The position numbers and the translations under genes are program-made. DNA of 11,205 bases from JBBSJV01 sp038256935. Its GTDB lineage: Bacteria; Patescibacteriota; JACMRA01. Each line of letters begins with the position of its first letter. The first letter of the stretch is position 1. The notes below the pieces were generated by a model. That model did not search any database. It worked only from the letters and a program-made list of their open reading frames with translations, and had not been told where the DNA came from. The DNA is taken from positions 1 through 11,205 of the forward strand of contig JBBSJV010000050.1 in the NCBI GenBank assembly GCA_038256935.1. Direction: 5' to 3'. Shown here in pieces: positions 5,393 to 11,205 of the stretch.

Positions 5393-8265
5393 TTAATTTA
5401 TAATACTTTTTGTCCAAATTAGATTTTTTACTTCTGTCATTTTTGAATAGTCATTTGTAATACCATACTTATCTTTATTTTTCATAATTAAATTTCTTTC
5501 ATTTTGAGTAAGGTGAATTAAGTTTAACCTGCTTAAGTTTTCTTTATCTGAATTGGAAATTTCTTGTAATCTAATAATCTTCTCTTTTAATGCAACTATA
5601 TCTTTCTCGTTTATCCTTCTTAAATGATCATCCACACGTTCCGCTCCACACCCCCTTGAATAAACCCAAGTCCTATAACCGTCTTTATCAACATCAACGA
5701 TAATATTAACATGGTCGTATTTACCATCTTTTCCATTGTCCCAATCATAGATCGTAAACCCTCCCTTTATTGGAGCTACTGTTTCATAGGTATATGAAAA
5801 ATTTGACCTTGAGCCTGCTGCTGGAAAAGAGTTTCTGTATAAGCCTTCTACATCTGTTGATGGAATATCTTTTTTGGGATCACAACCGATTCCCAATTTA
5901 TCGCAATTAAAACTTCCGCTGGATTTTCCAGTAACCTCTCTCATCGAAAGCAAGGCTAATCCTCTACAATCAAACCCTTCCACAGTTTCTCCACCACTTA
6001 TACATGGCGGGTGAAGATCAAAGTAGTAATTTACTTTATCCACAAAATCCTTTATTTTACCCTCATAGCAAAAATCAATTTCCTTGCCCTCAAACCATTG
6101 CTTGCAATAATTATCTCCGTAAGTATCACCTGTTGGAAATTTCCACTGAGACAATGAGCCACCATCATTATGAAACTGCCTTGCTATTTTATTAACTACA
6201 AAATGTGAATCAAAACCTTCTTTTGTACACAAAAAACCACAATCTTCTTTCCAGCTATAGGCATAAATTCCGTTACTCCTATAAACACCCTTCTCAAACA
6301 TTTGATAAAAAGCTTTATCTTTTGTAGCTCTACTACCATTTGGTACTCCTGCGCCTGACTCTAAATTACTTGGCACTCCAATTACTCCACAAGGACCTTT
6401 TTCCTTAGCGAATTTTTGCCAAACACCATTTTTAACTAAGCTTGGCTTTCTTAAATATGGATTAAAAATTATTTGTCCATCAAAACCTCTTTCTCCATTT
6501 TTTTGATGAATATTTTGTAGATCTAATACCCACACTCCACACCAATCATGCGGAGTTACTTTTTCTCTCCAGTTACTGCGACCATTTTTTAGACTATCGA
6601 AGCGAGTTGTGGTTTTCTCAATTTGGTTTTCAATTTCTGTGTCGCCATTAAAGTTGTTTTCTAAATAGGCTTCTATAGCTGCATCTGCTTCGTAAAATGG
6701 TATTTTTATGTAACCAGCAAAATCAGTATCTCCTTCACCTTCAAACTGACAATACTTTGATTGCATCTCCTCAGTTCCATTACCTTCAATATCTCCTAAG
6801 TAGTCTCTTGGATTCTGTGGAGGAAATCTATTAAATTTACCAGCGTGTAAGGGATTTAAAGTTGAGCCTTCTACTTCTACCTGAAAATGTACATGAGGCC
6901 CTGATGAGGCACCGCTAGATCCCATATATCCAATTAACTGTCCTCTTTGAACAGTTTGACCTACACTTACAACTTGCCTGTTCTGAAGGTGAGCGTATAC
7001 TGTTTGCATCCTTGGATAGTTTGGTATATTGTGCTCTATAATTACCGTGTTTGCCCAGCCTGCTGGATCATCTACGCCTTTTCCGTAATTAGGATAGCCC
7101 ATAGTTACTTTAACAACTTTTCCATCTGCTGATGCGACTATAGGAGTTCCAAAGTTTGAAGCAAAATCCATACCTGCATGTACTCCGCCATAAGTTATTT
7201 TATACCTTGGAAATTCTCCTGTAATATCTTGTTTGATGTCATCAGGAACAGGCAAGCCAAGTATACCATTACCACTGGTTGCACATCTAAAACATTCTTG
7301 AGTAGTAATGCTTGCCTGAACTTCTTCGCTTACATTTCCTGCTCTATCAGTGAGCTTTACTTTTACAGTGTAGGTTATATTTCCAAAATCCAAAGCAATA
7401 AATTGATTGTTATTGTAATTTCCATCACTATTTAGTTTAAGCGGAAAATCATTGTCATAGCTATAATTTGAGGTAATTTTTACTTGAGCATCTGCATATC
7501 CTTCTCCACTAATGTTTAATGATAAATATTCTTGTAAGATATCTCCATTTTTATCTATTTCTAAACTTGCTTTATCAGGCCTCACGCTATCCCTCTCCAC
7601 TTTCTCCATCTTCCAATTTGTAGCATTACCAGCGCTGTCAGCAACTCTACTTTCAATTGTATAGATACCATCACTACAAGTCCCTATTCTTCTGTTTTTA
7701 ATTGGGGAAGAAAAGCCCATGTCAGCTTGATTGGCTGGACTTGTTCCAGACTGCTCAACGGTATCTGCGAGGCTGGTAATGAGTGTAGTGCAAGCTTCAA
7801 ATCTATCTGAATCAGGTTGAAGATCCTGTGGATTTAAACTAAGTCCAAGTGGTAAAGTGGTATCGATACTTCCTTCGTAGCTGTTTTGATCTAGTTTAGA
7901 TAATTTTGTGGTTTTATCTAATCCACTAATGAGATCACAATCTACTTTATCTGGGTCTATTTCAAAGGTTACTGAGATAAAACCGTAATTTGGAATTGGA
8001 CATTCTATTTTCCAGTCGGGGATAGTGCCTGTTGAAGGGGGTTGAGTGGGGGTAGAATTTGTGTTTTGAGTTGAGATTGGGGGTTGGTTGGTTTCTTGAG
8101 CTTTAACTCGCGGGGATAGAGGTAGAATTGAGGAGAAGAGGTTTAGGGCGATTAGTTTAGGGTGATTAGGATTGTTGTGAATGTTTTAATGAAGAAATTT
8201 AAAACGGGAAGCCAAGGCTTACCCCTACTATGTTTTTTGAATTTTATATTTTTCCCCTCACTCAT
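5393..8265 (-). CDS. Secreted multidomain peptidoglycan hydrolase (Ig-like + M23 + LGFP-like + NlpC/P60-like), frameshifted in the signal peptide
   Basis: The best start is the ATG at 8265 (MSEGKNIKFKK). Its frame stops at 8152-8154 because of a 14-bp tandem duplication; with one copy removed, 953 codons run to the TAA at 5393. Without it, the first in-frame ATG is 7720, inside an Ig-like domain, giving 775 residues and no signal. Numbering on the repaired 952-residue form: signal helix 26-45 with VKA cleavage near 51; Thr/Pro/Gln linker; Ig-like domains ending in ADSAGN and TDRAGN (second about 225-317); M23 about 330-475 with zinc ligands H358 and D362 (HAGMD) and H455 of HVH, plus catalytic H421 (YAHL) and H453. 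Two LGFP-like repeats span about 617-667 and 682-732. A NlpC/P60/CHAP-like part has Cys762 (FDCRGL) and His847 (DHVNIIV). It probably cleaves peptidoglycan outside the cell. M23 assignment is certain, the LGFP-like and Cys-peptidase parts are likely. Confidence 0.85.
8142..8169 (-). repeat. 14-bp tandem duplication breaking the hydrolase signal peptide
   Basis: On the plus strand TTTAGGGCGATTAG (8142-8155) is followed directly by TTTAGGGTGATTAG (8156-8169), 13 of 14 bases alike. Fourteen is not a multiple of three, so the copy shifts the frame within the hydrophobic core. Removing either copy joins MSEGKNIKF...KTFTTILI with ALNLFSSILPL or TLNLFSSILPL and continues to the M23 domain. Confidence 0.85.
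8206..8228 (-). repeat. GTAGGGG-type stem-loop element inside the hydrolase coding sequence
   Basis: A 23-base segment is identical to 8631-8653. On the plus strand its core is GGGAAGCC-AA-GGCTTACCC, a stem with one bulged A. In the hydrolase frame it encodes about eight residues (SRGKPWLP) of an unusually long signal-peptide n-region, so it appears to have inserted in frame. Confidence 0.75.
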
Positions 8266-8486
8266 ACTTGCATTTCTTCTTTTGGTAGTGAATTATTAGT
8301 TAAATAGCTATTGCGAGTAAAAGCGGTAATGTCAATTAAGCAATGCCTTAGTACTAGTAGTAAATTGCAATGTAACTATTACTCTGGTTGCTTTATGTAT
8401 GGTAATGGTTTATATGAGAGTTTGTTCGGTAATTGTTTTAAATGGGTATAAATCGAAGAATTTTTTGATTGTAGTTTTGTTTTTTT

Positions 8487-8511
8487 GTAGGGACAATTTC
8501 GATATTACCCG
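8487..8511 (+). repeat. Degenerate GTAGGGG-type palindromic element
   Basis: GTAGGGACAATTTCG begins this segment and ATTACCCG closes it, giving the pattern GTAGGG-NNAA-...-TTNCCCG shared with the copies at 8206 and 8631. Arms are only partly complementary, so membership is by pattern, not identity. Confidence 0.4.
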
Positions 8512-8600
8512 ATTTGTGTTGTTTTGGAAAAATATTCTTCTATTTTAAAACTAAACACATACTCAAGAATCAAATATCTATTTGAATTATAGTCTTTACT

Positions 8601-8653
8601 GGCGAATACGAATTCCCCCCTACGGGAAAAGGGAAGCCAAGGCTTACCCCTAC
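8601..8653 (-). repeat. Two adjacent GTAGGGG-type palindromic elements
   Basis: Read on the minus strand, 8653-8631 is identical over 23 bases to the element inside the hydrolase gene (8228-8206). It is followed after TTTTCCC by a second GTAGGGGGGAATTCG...ATTCGCC element (8623-8601). Both have the form GTAGGGG, self-complementary core, CCC or GCC. Head-to-tail placement suggests repeated insertion or local duplication. Confidence 0.65.
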
Positions 8654-8664
8654 ATGATGTTTTT

Positions 8665-8684
8665 GTAGAGGCGAGAGTGTCCCG
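8665..8684 (+). repeat. GTAG(A/G)GG-type palindromic element, opposite orientation
   Basis: GTAGAGGCGAG followed by AGTGTCCCG matches the ends of the GTAGGGG family on the plus strand, 11 nt from the pair at 8601-8653. It is short and degenerate, so assignment is tentative. Confidence 0.4.
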
Positions 8685-8730
8685 TAATTACTTCCCCTAT
8701 TTCTCTTAAAATAAATCCTACCACCTCAAG

Positions 8731-8757
8731 GGATCCCGTAACTAGTACGGGATGACA
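8731..8757. repeat. GGATCC-type palindrome, copy 1
   Basis: Arms ATCCCGTA (8733-8740) and TACGGGAT (8746-8753) are perfectly complementary around the loop ACTAG, with flanks GG and GACA. The layout GGATCC-arm-AACNAG-arm-ATGAC is shared with copy 2. Translated on the minus strand it gives the CHPVLVTGSL-type peptide typical of such repeats, which creates a false open frame at 8650-8859. Confidence 0.8.
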
Positions 8758-8818
8758 GGTTATTTGTGATTGGGTTTGAATTTTCCTACTTTGCTCAAAA
8801 TTTATCCAGACAACACAT

Positions 8819-8844
8819 GGATCCTGAAACGAGTTCAGAATGAC
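8819..8844. repeat. GGATCC-type palindrome, copy 2
   Basis: Arms ATCCTGAA (8821-8828) and TTCAGAAT (8834-8841) pair at seven of eight positions around ACGAG, flanked by GG and GAC. The arms differ from copy 1 at paired positions. This is the common bacterial dispersed repeat whose minus-strand reading gives VILNSFQDP. Confidence 0.8.
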
Positions 8845-8910
8845 TTTCTTATTGCTCAAAACTAAAACTTTTCTAAATATTCACTTTTTCATTTAAAAGA
8901 TCTTTCTACT

Positions 8911-8939
8911 TTGACAAAACACCCTCATTTTGGTTTAAA
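8911..8939 (+). promoter_or_regulatory. Sigma70-type promoter for the membrane protein/ssb pair
   Basis: A perfect -35 TTGACA (8911-8916), a 17-base spacer and TTTAAA (8934-8939, 4 of 6 to TATAAT) precede the ATG at 8949. The expected transcription start, about 7 nt after the -10, falls within a few bases of the ATG, so the mRNA would be leaderless or nearly so. No Shine-Dalgarno site is present, which agrees. Confidence 0.55.
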
Positions 8940-8948
8940 CCATACCAT

Positions 8949-9254
8949 ATGACAAATCAACCACAACCTAATTTTTTAGCTGGCCTGGAAGAAGCCTTTG
9001 CTAGATTGCTATCGGCAATTTTTACAACCTTACTTTTTGTTGTTTTTGCTCTAGGTAACCCTCCTGTAGTGGATAATCTTACTACAACTGAGATTATCAT
9101 TTATTTAGGACTATTTTGGATAGTTTATGAAAGCCTTTCTTATCTCTTCTTTTTCTTATTTGTTTTCTTTAATCGCAGAGGCGCCGGATCAAATCAGGAA
9201 AAAGATACTCTTAATACTTCCGAATCAGATACTGATGCAGTTGACAGTTTATAA
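8949..9254 (+). CDS. Small two-helix membrane protein upstream of ssb (101 aa)
   Basis: A short N-terminal segment with an amphipathic stretch (residues 9-20) is followed by hydrophobic helices at about 20-38 and 47-74, then a cytoplasm-like tail. The tail starts with RRGAG and is rich in Ser, Thr, Asp and Glu. Two helices with the basic residues after the second suggest both ends lie inside. The ATG follows a good promoter-like sequence at leaderless distance. The stop is 44 nt before ssb on the same strand, so the two may be co-transcribed, though a possible second promoter overlaps its last codons. I recognise no family and no catalytic residues. A link to DNA replication would rest on adjacency alone. 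Confidence 0.65.
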   Translation: MTNQPQPNFLAGLEEAFARLLSAIFTTLLFVVFALGNPPVVDNLTTTEIIIYLGLFWIVYESLSYLFFFLFVFFNRRGAGSNQEKDTLNTSESDTDAVDSL

Positions 9255-9269
9255 AACCAGATAAATACT
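9241..9269 (+). promoter_or_regulatory. Possible internal promoter for ssb
   Basis: TTGACA (9241-9246) lies at the end of the upstream gene, with AATACT (9264-9269, 4 of 6 to TATAAT) after a 17-base spacer. It would start transcription about 20 nt before the ssb ATG. In AT-rich DNA such a match can be chance. Confidence 0.35.
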
Positions 9270-9298
9270 GCAAAAAAGTAAAATTAAAATACTCTATT

Positions 9299-9799
9299 AT
9301 GAACAAAGTAATATTAGTCGGAAGATTAACGAAAGACCCTGAAGTTAGATTGACTCAAACTGGAAAAAAAGTCGCTACAATAAGCATTGCCGTAGATGAC
9401 GGTAAAGACGCCCAAGGAACTAGAACTAGTCAATATTTTAACTGTTCTGCTTGGGATGCTCAAGCTGAAATTTTAGAAAGCTATGCTAAAAAAGGTCATC
9501 GTATTGGAGTAATTGGAAAATTACAAAATCGAAGTTGGGATCGCCCAGATGGCACCAAAGGTTACAGCACAGACGTACAAGTAAGAGAACTCGAACTGCT
9601 GACAACTAGAGCAGAAGCGGAGCAAATTTCATCAAATAGTGGAGATTTTGCAAGTGGTCCTAACCAGCAACAATCCAGTAATCCAAAACCATCAGCGCAG
9701 GCTCCTGCCAAGAAACCAGAAGAAGATAAAAATGAAGCTCCTGTAGAAGAATTACCAGATATTGATGTAGACAACATCAACGTCCAAATGCCATTCTAG
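9299..9799 (+). CDS. ssb: Single-stranded DNA-binding protein (SSB)
   Basis: This protein binds and protects single-stranded DNA in replication, repair and recombination, usually as a tetramer of OB folds. The OB domain fills about residues 1-105: MNKVILVGRLTKDPEVR at the start, then the FNCSAW strand and the KKGHRIGVIGKLQNRSW region, all standard for bacterial SSB. A low-complexity Gln/Ser/Pro/Lys/Glu linker follows (about 112-150). The C-terminus is acidic and ends in NVQMPF. That keeps the terminal Pro-Phe that docks partner proteins but departs from the usual DDDIPF, with the acidic residues placed further upstream (DIDVDN). At 166 residues the length is ordinary. No Shine-Dalgarno site is visible before the ATG. 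The usual neighbours rpsF and rpsR are not adjacent here. Confidence 0.95.
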   Translation: MNKVILVGRLTKDPEVRLTQTGKKVATISIAVDDGKDAQGTRTSQYFNCSAWDAQAEILESYAKKGHRIGVIGKLQNRSWDRPDGTKGYSTDVQVRELELLTTRAEAEQISSNSGDFASGPNQQQSSNPKPSAQAPAKKPEEDKNEAPVEELPDIDVDNINVQMPF

Positions 9800-9910
9800 T
9801 TTTGACTAAGTTTATCAACTTGTGACTGTCACCCTAAATTCACTGGGTTTCCATTAATATTTATAATTTTGAGGATGGTATTATTTCAGGGTCTTTTCTA
9901 TGATAAGGGG

Positions 9911-9940
9911 GTCTAGATACTGAAACAAGTTAGTATGACA
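9911..9940. repeat. GGATCC-type palindrome, degenerate copy 3
   Basis: ATACTGAA (9917-9924) and TTAGTAT (9930-9936) pair around ACAAG if one G is bulged, followed by GACA as in copies 1 and 2. The left flank reads GTCTAG instead of GG. It lies between the convergent ssb and 319-residue protein genes, where no T-tailed terminator hairpin is seen. Confidence 0.6.
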
Positions 9941-9976
9941 AAAATTGGTTGCCGGATAAAAATGAATAGTAAAAAT

Positions 9977-10936
9977 TTAAAGAGGTAAAAACCTTTGATA
10001 ATTGGTCTCGTCTTGGATCTTGTTTATAGGAATAGTACCAGTAATCTGACCCGTATTTGCATCTACTTTGATCAAAATTAAACTTTCACTGACACTACTT
10101 ACTGCACTTAAATTAATAGCACTGGGGTAGCTATCTTGCAGCGGGGAAAATTTGAGAGTTGGGTAATTTACAAATATCCCTGCCCCATCTTGTCTTATCT
10201 CTGACAAATCTTGATTCAAAAGTTTTGTTTGCAGCCCAAATTGATCCAATTGCCAAAGCTGACAGGAATCACTCTGTTGGTTACAACCTTCACTTAGTAA
10301 AAACTGTACCTGTCCAAGTCTAATAACATCGCTGGATTTTGCTTGCAAAAGGTCTGATAAATACACTTCCCAAGCTCTATCCAACTCAATATTATTAATC
10401 CCTTCTAACTCTCCATAAACGACTGCTTTGGATTTATTCAAATTTACAATATTATCTCCTAAATCTTGGCTGTCTTGATCAATTCCAATTAATTGTATGG
10501 CCTTCAAGTCATCGTTGCAATTAACAGGTATCAGCCACTGTGAAGGGGAGCTACTAACTTCTGTTATAGTATTTGGAAAAGATTGGGAAAGCTCAGCTAT
10601 ACAGGTTTTACCAACCAAGAACTGCCCAGTTTCTACACTATCAAAGTTTTGACTTTGAGCTAGAAATTGCTGCTCTTGTAACAAACTTTGTTGATTTAAA
10701 ATTAATTCTTTTGGGGATAAATTGTTTTCTCGAGGTTCAATAAAGGGTAAAAAGGATGAAAGAACTCTAACTGGGATAAAGTTATTTATAAAAATTAAAC
10801 CTGAAAGAAGTGCAATTACAACCACAAAACTCCAGACAATTCCAGGTAACACAGCAAGTCTTGACCTGTTCAGTCGATAAGCATTGAAGGTAGTATTTAT
10901 TTGATTTTGCTTCAAAAAACTTTGCTGGTTTGCCAC
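9977..10936 (-). CDS. Membrane-anchored extracytoplasmic protein of unknown family (319 aa)
   Basis: A polar N-terminus of about 30 residues with several Arg is followed by one hydrophobic helix (31-52, IVWSFVVVIALLSGLIF) and about 265 polar residues predicted to lie outside. Four cysteines, at 112, 140, 218 and 225, all fall in this outer part and could form two disulfides. The last 40 residues read like a beta-hairpin with VDANTGQITGTIPI. The start is a GTG at 10936: the frame has an in-frame TAG further upstream and no ATG between. It lies 63 nt behind the stop of the gene at the window edge on the same strand, so the two are probably one operon. I recognise no family; composition is ordinary and there is no sign of decay. 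Confidence 0.7.
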   Translation of the reverse strand: MANQQSFLKQNQINTTFNAYRLNRSRLAVLPGIVWSFVVVIALLSGLIFINNFIPVRVLSSFLPFIEPRENNLSPKELILNQQSLLQEQQFLAQSQNFDSVETGQFLVGKTCIAELSQSFPNTITEVSSSPSQWLIPVNCNDDLKAIQLIGIDQDSQDLGDNIVNLNKSKAVVYGELEGINNIELDRAWEVYLSDLLQAKSSDVIRLGQVQFLLSEGCNQQSDSCQLWQLDQFGLQTKLLNQDLSEIRQDGAGIFVNYPTLKFSPLQDSYPSAINLSAVSSVSESLILIKVDANTGQITGTIPINKIQDETNYQRFLPL

Positions 10937-10999
10937 ATTCCAAAGCTGGATTGTAAGAAGCTAATTGTCAATCGAAAAGGTTTATATTTATTCACGTTT

Positions 11000-11205
11000 C
11001 TACAATCTATATTCATCTACCAAATACACCCTTCCTGGAGAGAAAAATGTAGTCCTATCAATGGCTTGATTTAGGTTTCTGGATAAGAAAAAGTCTTGCA
11101 TACCTCCTTCAGCTAGTATATTATCAAGAGTAGTTCCACTTGAATCTACTTCATATACGTTGTAACTACCTAAATTCACGTTTTTTGCTGCCCTTGCAAT
11201 TGCTA
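11000..11205 (-). CDS. 3' end of an unrecognised gene cut by the window edge (last 68 codons)
   Basis: The minus-strand frame is open from the window edge to the TAG at 11000-11002. It reads AIARAAKNVN, then SYNVYEVDSSGTTLDNILAE, then a segment with FFLSRNLNQ, ending in GRVYLVDEYRL. The composition is that of a normal soluble protein end, with no hydrophobic segment. It is followed after 63 nt by the GTG-start membrane-anchored gene on the same strand, which suggests an operon. Too little is present to name a family; the total length cannot be known from this window. Confidence 0.65.
   Translation of the reverse strand, partial: AIARAAKNVNLGSYNVYEVDSSGTTLDNILAEGGMQDFFLSRNLNQAIDRTTFFSPGRVYLVDEYRL

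Larger units (their letters stand above)
8266..8948. other. Divergent intergenic region rich in short repeats, no gene seen
   Basis: These 683 bases separate the minus-strand hydrolase series from the plus-strand ssb pair. No open frame here looks like a gene. The right half (8487-8844) holds at least six short palindromic elements of two families, listed separately. The left half (8266-8480) shows no repeats. A TTGACA hexamer on the minus strand (8330-8335) could belong to a promoter for the hydrolase gene, but no convincing -10 lies 16-18 nt downstream. The plus-strand promoter is at the right end. Confidence 0.6.

Noticed and set aside
6004..7435. Plus-strand open frames at 6004-6195, 6947-7132 and 7178-7435
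   Set aside because: They lie opposite the well-supported M23/LGFP/NlpC-like coding sequence and show no motif of their own.
7718..7720. ATG at 7720 as the natural start of the cell-wall hydrolase
   Set aside because: It falls inside an Ig-like domain, the frame is coding for 150 or more codons upstream, and a start with a signal peptide exists at 8265 once the 14-bp duplication is taken into account.
8650..8859. Minus-strand open frame of 69 codons reading VILNSFQDP and CHPVLVTGSL
   Set aside because: These peptides are translations of the two GGATCC-type palindromes and an adjacent GTAGGGG element; the frame is a by-product of repeats, with no other coding signal.
8266..8948. CRISPR array in the repeat-rich gap
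   Set aside because: The repeats are palindromic, irregularly spaced, in both orientations and of two families, without equal-length spacers; no cas gene is near.
9562..9780. Minus-strand open frame of 72 codons, Ser/Gly-rich
   Set aside because: It is antisense to the low-complexity linker of ssb, whose codon pattern explains it.
9808..9821. AAGTT-TATC-AACTT hairpin after ssb as a terminator
   Set aside because: The stem is only 5 AT-rich base pairs and no T run follows.
9826..9852. Possible fourth, inverted GGATCC-type palindrome (TGTCACCC...GGGTTTCC)
   Set aside because: Only the TGTCA flank and a CCC/GGG arm remain; similarity is too weak to count as a copy.

Overview
The window is AT-rich bacterial DNA, read with the standard bacterial code. 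Genes are short and tightly spaced, most have weak ribosome-binding sites, and some start at GTG or TTG. Nothing names the species. The small compact genes, the many small membrane proteins and the dispersed palindromes would suit a Patescibacteria/CPR-type genome, but that is inference only.

Right part (8949-11205): probably ordinary, intact genes. A two-helix membrane protein and a single-stranded DNA-binding protein (ssb) lie on the plus strand behind a good promoter-like site. They converge on an unrecognised membrane-anchored protein (GTG start) and on the 3' end of another gene that runs off the window. All of these look intact except for the cut by the window edge.

Middle (8266-8948): a gene-poor divergent region filled with short palindromic repeats of two families.

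Left part (8265 down to 56): one long run of minus-strand genes, an accessory region showing several kinds of decay. It begins with a very large secreted cell-wall hydrolase that combines Ig-like, M23 metallopeptidase, LGFP-like and NlpC/P60/CHAP-like parts. Its signal-peptide region carries a 14-bp tandem duplication that breaks the frame; removing one copy restores a 952-residue protein. Next come a single-helix membrane protein, a four-helix membrane protein split by an in-frame TAA, and a TrlF-type PHP/ATPase cut at both ends. Then follows a lipase-like alpha/beta hydrolase with an RTX/serralysin-like tail, with two paralogous membrane-anchored proteins behind it. Between the two paralogues lies an orphan copy of the hydrolase tail.

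The most interesting unit is 397-3322. A hydrolase without signal peptide, carrying an RTX-like C-terminal tail, is followed 3 nt later by a membrane-anchored partner. The [tail + partner] unit has been duplicated and the second hydrolase eroded to its last 49 residues. This resembles effector/immunity or lipase/foldase cassettes; the function is inferred, the duplication is seen directly.
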